DNA from: Candidatus Aerophobota bacterium | GTDB lineage: Bacteria; Aerophobota; Aerophobia; Aerophobales; B3-G15 | Direction of reading: 5' to 3' | Length of the DNA: 7,669 bases | Assembly (NCBI GenBank): GCA_030615365.1 | Contig: JAUWZM010000106.1 | Span: 1-7,669 of the forward strand | Shown here: positions 1-5,646 of the stretch, one piece after another | Layout: every line of letters starts with the position of its first letter | Numbering within the stretch: position 1 is the first letter of the stretch | Translations under genes and position numbers: made by a program | The notes under the pieces: model-generated | Told to the model about the DNA's origin: nothing | The model's input: the letters and a program-made list of their open reading frames with translations, nothing else | Databases searched by the model: none

Positions 1-1
1 A

Positions 2-400
2 AAGGATGACGTTGATGTGGTCATCGGTTCCCGTTTTCTTGGTAAACAGGCCTACCGTACTTCATTTGCCCGCCGGATGGGGATGATTCTCTTCGGCCGG
101 ATGACCTCCTTTATTATTAAGCAAAGGGTTACCGACCCCACCAGTGGGTTCCAGGCCCTGAACCGTAGAGTGATAAAGTTCTTTACAAGCGATCTCTATC
201 CTGCGGACTATCCCGATGCTGATGTGATGATCTTGCTCCATTTCGCTGGCTTTAGCATCAAAGAGATCCCAGTAGTTATGTATCCCAGCCTGAGCAGAAA
301 ATCTATTCACGCTGGTTATAAACCCCTCTATTATATCTTCAAGATGTTCTTATCCATTATCATGACTCTTTTGCGGGGAAAACCGAACAAAAGGAGGTAA
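2..400 (+). CDS. Family 2 glycosyltransferase, polyprenyl-phosphate sugar synthase type (C-terminal part, 5' end outside window)
   Basis: The reading frame is open from base 2 and runs to a TAA at 398-400, so the gene starts before the window. The visible part begins DDVDVVIGSRF, the segment that follows the catalytic core in GT2 enzymes of the DPM1/DpgS-like type. It continues with TDPTSGFQALNRRVI, the family's conserved D-P-T-S-G-F segment, then a YPADYPDAD segment and SRKSIHAGYKP. It ends with a hydrophobic stretch (YYIFKMFLSIIMTLL) and a basic tail, suggesting membrane attachment. By family knowledge these enzymes move a sugar from a nucleotide donor to a polyprenyl phosphate on the cytoplasmic face; the exact sugar cannot be read here. 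The nucleotide-binding N-terminus and DxD motif are not visible. The GTG at base 17 is internal, not the start. The next gene, DUF2304, is the usual neighbour of this subtype. Confidence 0.88.
   Translation, partial: KDDVDVVIGSRFLGKQAYRTSFARRMGMILFGRMTSFIIKQRVTDPTSGFQALNRRVIKFFTSDLYPADYPDADVMILLHFAGFSIKEIPVVMYPSLSRKSIHAGYKPLYYIFKMFLSIIMTLLRGKPNKRR
391..397 (+). promoter_or_regulatory. Strong Shine-Dalgarno for the DUF2304 gene
   Basis: AAGGAGG lies 7 nt before the ATG at 405 and overlaps the last codons of the GT2 gene. It is a near-perfect anti-16S match and fixes the start of the downstream small gene. Confidence 0.8.
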
Positions 401-404
401 GAAA

Positions 405-758
405 ATGCCCCTTCACCAGAAAATATTCGCGATACTAGCAGGCGTTATGCTTCTTGGACTGATTTTTGAGTTGGTGCGCAAGAGAAAGTTAAAGGAAGAA
501 TACTCCTGGCTCTGGATTCTGACCGGCATAATCATCCTAGCCCTGGTCGTCTGGTATGATCTTCTGCTCTTTGTAACCCACTTGATCGGAGCAGGTAATC
601 CCCGGACCACCCTCTTTCTCTTTGGACTGTTATTTCTGGTACTCATCAATATCCACTTCTCAATAAGAATATCTACCTTCACTGACCAGATCAAGGAACT
701 GGCCCAGCGCCTGGCCATCCTTACTAAAGAGTTAAAGGAACTCACTAAGAAGAAATGA
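405..758 (+). CDS. DUF2304 family small membrane protein
   Basis: This 117-residue protein has three predicted membrane helices at about residues 7-24, 36-58 and 69-86. A charged, heptad-like helix follows (about 88-117, TDQIKELAQRLAILTKEL) and ends in lysines. The pattern RKRKL-x2-EEYSWLW after helix 1, a hydrophobic second helix, and ISxFxxQIKELAQRLAIL after helix 3 is the DUF2304 signature, and the length is typical. Members nearly always sit beside polyprenyl-phosphate GT2 genes, as here. A role as membrane anchor or scaffold for the GT2 enzyme is inferred from this association; no enzymatic function is established. The ATG at 405 is supported by the AAGGAGG site at 391. The TGA overlaps the ATG of the epimerase gene (ATGA, 755-758), so the two are probably translationally coupled. 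Confidence 0.87.
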   Translation: MPLHQKIFAILAGVMLLGLIFELVRKRKLKEEYSWLWILTGIIILALVVWYDLLLFVTHLIGAGNPRTTLFLFGLLFLVLINIHFSIRISTFTDQIKELAQRLAILTKELKELTKKK

Positions 759-1915
759 AGAAGATATTGGTTATTTTTGGGACCAGACCGGAGGCGATAA
801 AGATGGCCCCGGTTATTAGAAAATTGGGAGAATATCCCGATATCTTTAAAACCGTGGTAGTGGTTACTGCTCAACATAGAGAGATGTTGGACCCATTCTT
901 AAAGCTATTTTCTATCCTTCCTGATTACGATTTAGATATTATGAGAGAAGGCCAATCTTTATCCGAAGTTAGCACTAAAGCACTACCGAAATTAGCTGAG
1001 GTGTTAGAAGGAGAAATGCCCGATATGGTATTGGTTCAGGGGGATACTACAACAACCTTCATTGGGGCTTTAGCAGCTTTCTATTTTCATATTCCAGTGG
1101 GACATATTGAGGCTGGTCTCAGAACTCATAATAGATTTTACCCTTATCCAGAAGAAATAAATCGTAGACTGACTACCGTTCTATCCGATCTCCACTTCGC
1201 CCCTACTAATATTGCTCGGGATAATTTAGTAAAAGAAGGGGTAGCTCCGGAGAGCATCTATGTAACGGGCAACACCGTCATCGATGCCCTATTAATGACT
1301 CTCAAGAAGGATTATAAGTTTACCCACTCCTTATTAAAAGAGATCGATTTTAAAAACAAGAAAATAATCTTAGTTACCGCCCATCGCAGAGAAAACTTTG
1401 GAGGGCCCTTAGAGAACATCTGTTATGCCCTAAAAGAGATCGCTCAGAATAACTCTCAGGTAGAGATAGTTTATCCCGTCCATCTAAACCCCAATGTTCA
1501 GAGAACAGTCAATAAAATATTAAAAGATATCCACAGGATTTATTTAATAGAGCCTCTGAATTATGTAGACTTCGTCCAATTGATGGATAGGAGCTATCTT
1601 ATTCTGACTGACTCTGGTGGTATTCAGGAAGAAGCTCCTTCTTTAGGAAAGCCGGTTCTGGTTTTAAGAGAGGTGAGCGAGCGACCCGAGGCTATAAAGG
1701 CGGGAACGGTGAAGTTGGTAGGTTCTAATAAGGAGGCCATTGTCAAAGAGACACAACTTTTGCTTCATAACAAAAAAGAATATGATAGGATAGCCCGAGC
1801 CCATAACCCCTATGGCGATGGCTACGCCGCCGAAAGAATTGTTACTATCTTACAGCATCAGAATTTTAAAAAAATAGATAGATTCAAACGGATGGATACG
1901 GATGCAAACGAATAG
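755..1915 (+). CDS. wecB: UDP-N-acetylglucosamine 2-epimerase (non-hydrolysing)
   Basis: Cytosolic enzyme that interconverts UDP-GlcNAc and UDP-ManNAc, a supplier of ManNAc units for surface glycans. All family landmarks are present: FGTRPEAIKMAPV (R11, K16), QGDTTTT (D97), HIEAGLRT (E119), PYPEEINRR (E133, R137), TGNTVIDAL (171-179), TAHRREN (H210-N214), DSGGIQEEAP (286-295), ERPEA (309-313) and a NPYGDGYAAERI close. They match the order and spacing of E. coli WecB (D95, E117, E131, R135, H213), so it should be active. The start ATG overlaps the DUF2304 stop; a weak AAAGGAA lies at 734-740. At 386 residues it is slightly longer than usual: the last eight residues (RMDTDANE) are coded by the left arm of an inverted repeat, which seems to have supplied the stop codon. 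No UDP-ManNAc dehydrogenase (wecC) is visible, so the fate of the product is unknown. Hydrolysing (NeuC-like) epimerases are a less likely reading. Confidence 0.96.
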   Translation: MKKILVIFGTRPEAIKMAPVIRKLGEYPDIFKTVVVVTAQHREMLDPFLKLFSILPDYDLDIMREGQSLSEVSTKALPKLAEVLEGEMPDMVLVQGDTTTTFIGALAAFYFHIPVGHIEAGLRTHNRFYPYPEEINRRLTTVLSDLHFAPTNIARDNLVKEGVAPESIYVTGNTVIDALLMTLKKDYKFTHSLLKEIDFKNKKIILVTAHRRENFGGPLENICYALKEIAQNNSQVEIVYPVHLNPNVQRTVNKILKDIHRIYLIEPLNYVDFVQLMDRSYLILTDSGGIQEEAPSLGKPVLVLREVSERPEAIKAGTVKLVGSNKEAIVKETQLLLHNKKEYDRIARAHNPYGDGYAAERIVTILQHQNFKKIDRFKRMDTDANE

Positions 1916-1953
1916 ATTATCTGTATGAATCCGCTCAAATCCGTATACATCCG
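1889..1953. repeat. Imperfect inverted repeat spanning the wecB stop codon
   Basis: Two 29-nt arms (1889-1917 and 1925-1953) flank a 7-nt loop. By hand alignment 21 of 29 positions pair. The outer 15 pair at 14 positions (CGGATGGATACGGAT against ATCCGTATACATCCG). Each arm also has an internal CGGAT/ATCCG periodicity. The left arm codes the last residues of the epimerase and contains its TAG (1913-1915); the right arm lies in the gap before the next gene. It resembles dispersed intergenic palindromic repeats that run into gene ends. No T-tract follows, so it is not a convincing intrinsic terminator, although it could stabilise the upstream mRNA. Confidence 0.75.
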
Positions 1954-1972
1954 CGTCTTTCCAAGCGTTAGC

Positions 1973-1977
1973 GAGGA
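1973..1977 (+). promoter_or_regulatory. Shine-Dalgarno supporting the TTG start at 1983
   Basis: GAGGA lies 5 nt before TTG at 1983. Upstream in this frame there is no ATG, GTG or other TTG before an in-frame TGA at 1926-1928, only two ATT codons, so TTG is the best available start. Confidence 0.6.
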
Positions 1978-1982
1978 TTATT

Positions 1983-4523
1983 TTGGAAGAGAGAAGGAAA
2001 CTTTATCTGGATTTGTTATTAATTATTCTTCTGGGTCTCTTGTCCCTTACTTGGTTTAGGGGGGAGTTTCTGGTCAATCCTGGGGATACTAACTTCTCCT
2101 TCAATCCCCCTCACGATCTTTATCGCACTTTTTTCGTATGGGATCACCAGCAGGGATTGGGGCGCATAGACTCCATGGCCTCGGCCAAGATATTCCCCTA
2201 TAACCTTTTGTTGTCTCTCTTAACCTTTTTAGGAGTCTCAATATACGGATGTCAGAAGATACTTTTCTATTTGATCTTTACTTTATCAGGATTGAGCGCT
2301 TACTTCTTAGTAAAGTATTTATTATCCTCAAAACCTTATGGTAGAATTGGCGCTCTTTTGGGCGCCAATTTCTATATGATGAATGCTTACTTGATCCAAC
2401 TCCGCTGGGGAAGTGGTTATTTGATGGCTCTCTTTTTCTATGCCGTTCTTCCTTTGTTAATCTTCATCTGGTTGAAGGGGAGGAGAAGGAAAGATTTTAG
2501 GTTTAGTGTTTATTTCTCATTAGTCTTTTTATTAGGCCTGCCCAGTTTAAGCAATGCGGCCTATGTAATGCCGTTGGTGGTTATTTGTGGTCTGGATCTA
2601 GCAATCCAACTTTTTATTAACCTGGGAAATAAAGGGAAGTTTGTTTCTCTCCTTAGATTTTCCTGTGTTACCTTATTAGTCTTTGCCTTTTTCTTCTTTT
2701 TCTGGGTAATATCCCAGTGGATACCATTTGAAGAGAACTTAGCAAACTTACATAAATCTAGTCTTCAATTTAACCAAGCAGAGACAACCAGTTCTAAATC
2801 TAGCATATTAAATCTATTTCGCAACTTGGGAGACTGGGGCTTCTGGGGAAGTTATAGCGGAGAGAAGTATTATCCTTATTCCCCAATCTATAATTCTTTC
2901 CTGTTTATTCTGATTGGTTTGATAATACCCCTTTTTTCTTTATCGCCATTGTTATTTTTAAAAAAACAAAATGATAAGAAGAAATATCACCTCTTGTTCT
3001 TTACTTTGGTTTTTCTCATAGGTATCTGGCTTACTAAGGGAGTCCATAACCCCTTTGGTAATATTTATCGCTGGGCATTAAGGAATATTCCTGTATTCGG
3101 AACATTACGATTTGCGCACGACAAATTTGGTCCTGTTATGATTATAGGCACTACAGTTTTGTTAGGTCATTCCTTAGTTTTCTTCCTTCAAGGCATAAAA
3201 AGAAAATGGGGAAAAGTAATTTTAACCTTACTTTTGTTCTCTTTAATTAATATCTACGCTTGGCCTTTCTGGACCGGAGATACCTGGAAACCTCAGGGTA
3301 AAGTATTGCCAGGGACACGATTCCAAATTCCTAATTATTACTACGATTTAAAAATGTATTTGGATAAACCCAACCATCAAAGTTACAAAATCTTACAACT
3401 ACCGGATAACGCTGCGTTAGTTCCGGGAATAGTCTCTTTAAACTTAAATGGTAAAATATATGTGGGTTCTGATCCGCTTGGTAGGATGCTTAAGAGGCCC
3501 ATCATCTACCTTAATCCATTTAGTTTTGAGCGTTCTGAAAACATGGCAGGCATTTATTTCCAGCACTATTCAACAAATCTTACTAGTTTTGTCAGCAAAA
3601 TTAATAACTTAAGCAAAATTCTGAATATTAAAATAGTCCTATTAAGAGGTGATTCCGATAACACCACTTATCAAAATATAATAAATCCTAAAAAAATTAA
3701 GCCATTGCTAAATTCTTTTGAATTAGAAAAATCTTTTGGCAAACTTGACCTCTACAAAATTTCCGACGAATATTTTCTTTCCCATATCTACGCCTCTGCC
3801 ACTCCTATCCTCGTTGATGGCGACGTAGAAGCACTCATATCTCTGGCAGTGACGGAATACCTTGATGGTAAGCCAGCGCTATTTTTTAATACTCAAAAGG
3901 AAAATCAAGGGTTAGAAAAGAGGAAGGATATTTCAAAGTTGGTTTTTTCTCAAGATAAGTGGGAAATATTAGAGACGGCTCCCAGTCGCCAAACCACCGG
4001 CCAAGAGCCGGAGATAACTTTCAAGAAGATAAATCCAACAAAATATTTAGTTAAAGTTGAAAAGGCAAAAGAACCATTCTGGCTTGTATTTTCTGAAAGT
4101 TTTCATAAGAAATGGCGAGCATATGTTAATCCCCGAGTTCCCAGTTCCCGGTTCCCAGTTACCAGTAAAGAAGAGAGAATGGATGAGATTGTGGCGGAAT
4201 ATCCGAAGTTAGGGGTTAAGGAGGCAAAGCATTTGCAGAAATTTACTCCACGAGATATAGAATATCTATTTCGAAAGGAAGATATAAAAAATCACTACTT
4301 AGTCAATGGCTATGCAAATGCCTGGTATATCGATCCTGAAGAATTGAGATTAGGGAAAGATTTTGTTGTTACTTTATATTTTTGGCCCCAGTCACTTTTT
4401 TATTTGGGATTAGGGATTTCTGGATTGACATTTATTGGATGTATCGGCTACTTAGGGTTTGATTTTACAAAGAGGAAGTTTAAATATGCAAAAGGCAATC
4501 AAGGCAATCAAAATTTTAATTAA
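1983..4523 (+). CDS. GT-C-like integral membrane glycosyltransferase, AftD/YfhO-like (large)
   Basis: An 846-residue multi-pass protein. A first helix (about 9-25) leads into an external loop with NPGD (D35), the place where GT-C enzymes carry an essential acidic residue. About nine more hydrophobic segments follow up to roughly residue 435. The motif LRFAHDKFG (375-383) matches the conserved arginine-rich loop late in the membrane domain of such proteins. Residues about 440-795 form a large, probably extracytoplasmic region including PTKYLVKV, SESFHKKWRAY (W711) and LVNGYANAWYID (773-784). A last helix sits at about 800-826. This layout resembles actinobacterial arabinofuranosyltransferase AftD and related uncharacterised proteins. 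Transfer from a polyprenyl-linked donor is inferred; donor and acceptor are unknown. A heptanucleotide repeat lies in the C-terminal region. Translation probably starts at a TTG. Its 3' end overlaps the next gene by 38 nt. Confidence 0.72.
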   Translation: MEERRKLYLDLLLIILLGLLSLTWFRGEFLVNPGDTNFSFNPPHDLYRTFFVWDHQQGLGRIDSMASAKIFPYNLLLSLLTFLGVSIYGCQKILFYLIFTLSGLSAYFLVKYLLSSKPYGRIGALLGANFYMMNAYLIQLRWGSGYLMALFFYAVLPLLIFIWLKGRRRKDFRFSVYFSLVFLLGLPSLSNAAYVMPLVVICGLDLAIQLFINLGNKGKFVSLLRFSCVTLLVFAFFFFFWVISQWIPFEENLANLHKSSLQFNQAETTSSKSSILNLFRNLGDWGFWGSYSGEKYYPYSPIYNSFLFILIGLIIPLFSLSPLLFLKKQNDKKKYHLLFFTLVFLIGIWLTKGVHNPFGNIYRWALRNIPVFGTLRFAHDKFGPVMIIGTTVLLGHSLVFFLQGIKRKWGKVILTLLLFSLINIYAWPFWTGDTWKPQGKVLPGTRFQIPNYYYDLKMYLDKPNHQSYKILQLPDNAALVPGIVSLNLNGKIYVGSDPLGRMLKRPIIYLNPFSFERSENMAGIYFQHYSTNLTSFVSKINNLSKILNIKIVLLRGDSDNTTYQNIINPKKIKPLLNSFELEKSFGKLDLYKISDEYFLSHIYASATPILVDGDVEALISLAVTEYLDGKPALFFNTQKENQGLEKRKDISKLVFSQDKWEILETAPSRQTTGQEPEITFKKINPTKYLVKVEKAKEPFWLVFSESFHKKWRAYVNPRVPSSRFPVTSKEERMDEIVAEYPKLGVKEAKHLQKFTPRDIEYLFRKEDIKNHYLVNGYANAWYIDPEELRLGKDFVVTLYFWPQSLFYLGLGISGLTFIGCIGYLGFDFTKRKFKYAKGNQGNQNFN
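2345..2370. repeat. Short perfect inverted repeat inside coding sequence
   Basis: AATTGGCGC (2345-2353) and GCGCCAATT (2362-2370) are perfect 9-bp arms around an 8-nt loop, coding RIGALLGANF of the GT-C-like protein. It may be chance, helped by the repeated G-A-codon pattern; no function is claimed. Confidence 0.4.
4137..4164. repeat. Four tandem copies of a heptanucleotide (GTTCCCA)
   Basis: GTTCCCA, GTTCCCG, GTTCCCA and GTTACCA follow one another without gaps inside the large GT-C-like gene. Seven is not a multiple of three, so each copy is read in a new phase, giving the low-complexity stretch RVPSSRFPVT at about residues 718-727. It sits between two conserved blocks, KKWRAY and NGYANAW, in what looks like a tolerant linker. 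Heptamer tandem repeats are known in some bacterial genomes, such as the STRR repeats of cyanobacteria; kinship with those is not claimed. Confidence 0.8.
4471..4477 (+). promoter_or_regulatory. Shine-Dalgarno choosing the ATG at 4486
   Basis: AGAGGAA lies 8 nt before ATG 4486. The alternative TTG at 4459 in the same frame has no comparable site, so the shorter 386-residue product is preferred. Confidence 0.65.
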
Positions 4524-5646
4524 TCCACATAATAAAAGACTATGGTTGATAGCAATATTATACGGTGCTCTTTTTGGCTTCTTTTATCAATCGATGGTTA
4601 TAAGCGGTACCAGAGATCGATTTAAAGAAGTTGAAGAAACTATAGAGATAACTAAGAAGCAAATGGTAATGCCAATTGATATTCCTGTAACGGTAATACC
4701 AATTGATATTCCCGTAAAAGATACCTCTTTATTAAAACTTAAAGTATGGCTCAAGGAACATAATCGACCATCCCAAGTTTTTGTTAATGATCATCTTTTA
4801 GAAAAATATGTTTCTAAAAGAAAAAGGGTTGCCGGGACAACCTACAGGATCATTCCAGCCGATTTAATTAAAAAGGGAGAAAATGAGTTAAAGATAATTT
4901 TCCCTAAAAATGTCGATCCACAATTTAGCATGGTCATTAGCTATAGAAATTATCGTAAGTCCAGCGCAAACAATATAATCTTCATTCTATTTGATTCATC
5001 TAAAAATCTGCCACATTATCTCAAGATAAGCGAAATAGCTATAAAGATGCTAATCGGCGTTTTGGTCCTTGGCTGCATATGGATTTTAGGCTCTTCTGGA
5101 TTAATAAAGATTTTATATCTTCCTGAAAAAAGGATTTATTTATATGGCTTAATTTCATTCATACCTTCTCTTTTAATCTTCCTTATAGCCTATTTAACCT
5201 CTATTTTTAGTCCCTATCATATTGTTTTTTCTATGGGATATTTCTGGACATTTGTTATAATTTTAGGTTTCATAAGTAATATCTGTTTAATCTCACGTGG
5301 AATTTGGTTGGAATATAAGACCTCAATACATTTGCTTAAAGTCCCTTCTTTGCCACAATTTAAAGTCCCTTCTTTACCACAATATTTAAAATTAAATAGA
5401 GTATTTAAACTTACTATTTTAAATCAAACTGTAATTGGATCGATTGAGTGGGTGGAAGGTCGAGAGTTATCCGATAAACTCATTTTATCATTTATGTTTT
5501 TATTGATGATGTGTGCATTTTGGTTGATTCTTGAAGCTGAACCAGTTGCAGAATTTTTAGCAAATCTGGCATATTTATCGCTAGCAACTGGGGTATTCAT
5601 AAAATTGTCCAAGTTTCTTAAAGAAGGAAAGGGCAAAGGTGAATAA
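4486..5646 (+). CDS. Unrecognised membrane protein with N-terminal beta-rich extracytoplasmic domain
   Basis: I do not recognise the family. The 386-residue product has a basic N-terminus and one helix at about residues 19-39. Residues 42-175 follow, probably outside the membrane and rich in alternating strands (LKLKVWL, QVFVND, YRIIPADLIKKGENELKIIF, FSMVISY). The N-D-loop and the IPADLIKKGENEL turn recall jelly-roll sugar-binding modules of glycan enzymes, but this is a fold-level guess. Three or four helices follow (about 184-203, 217-241, 247-269), then a cytosolic or loop stretch with an 8-residue duplication (285-300), then two more helices (332-349, 355-375). The start ATG lies within the end of the GT-C-like gene (38-nt overlap) and the stop overlaps the next start, so it is likely coupled to both. 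A partner or substrate-binding subunit of the flanking GT-C proteins is inferred from position only. Confidence 0.75.
   Translation: MQKAIKAIKILINPHNKRLWLIAILYGALFGFFYQSMVISGTRDRFKEVEETIEITKKQMVMPIDIPVTVIPIDIPVKDTSLLKLKVWLKEHNRPSQVFVNDHLLEKYVSKRKRVAGTTYRIIPADLIKKGENELKIIFPKNVDPQFSMVISYRNYRKSSANNIIFILFDSSKNLPHYLKISEIAIKMLIGVLVLGCIWILGSSGLIKILYLPEKRIYLYGLISFIPSLLIFLIAYLTSIFSPYHIVFSMGYFWTFVIILGFISNICLISRGIWLEYKTSIHLLKVPSLPQFKVPSLPQYLKLNRVFKLTILNQTVIGSIEWVEGRELSDKLILSFMFLLMMCAFWLILEAEPVAEFLANLAYLSLATGVFIKLSKFLKEGKGKGE
4665..4717. repeat. 27-bp in-frame tandem duplication in the beta-domain gene
   Basis: Bases 4665-4690 and 4692-4717 match at 24 of 26 positions with a period of 27. They code MPIDIPVTV followed by IPIDIPVKD (about residues 62-79), at the junction between the first helix and the beta-rich domain. 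Confidence 0.85.
5336..5383. repeat. 24-bp in-frame tandem duplication in the beta-domain gene
   Basis: Two adjoining 24-bp units (5336-5359, 5360-5383) differ at one base. They code KVPSLPQF and KVPSLPQY (residues 285-300), in a loop between predicted membrane helices. The near identity suggests a recent duplication. Confidence 0.9.

Noticed and set aside
62..310. Open frame on the - strand under the GT2 gene
   Set aside because: It lies fully opposite a clearly conserved glycosyltransferase frame and its product has no recognisable domain or start signal.
413..877. 154-codon open frame on the - strand opposite DUF2304 and the wecB start
   Set aside because: Both + strand genes are recognisable families; the antisense product is of mixed basic composition with no motif.
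1889..1985. Intrinsic terminator between wecB and the GT-C-like gene
   Set aside because: The stem is imperfect and followed by GCGTCTTTCC, not a T-tract; the gap is only 67 bp and the operon seems to continue.
4459..4485. Extended TTG start giving nine more residues to the beta-domain protein
   Set aside because: ATG 4486 has AGAGGAA at a good distance and begins a typical basic N-terminus; TTG 4459 has no such site.
5424..5636. 70-codon open frame on the - strand at the 3' end of the beta-domain gene
   Set aside because: It is a shadow of the + strand frame, with no ribosome site or motif seen.
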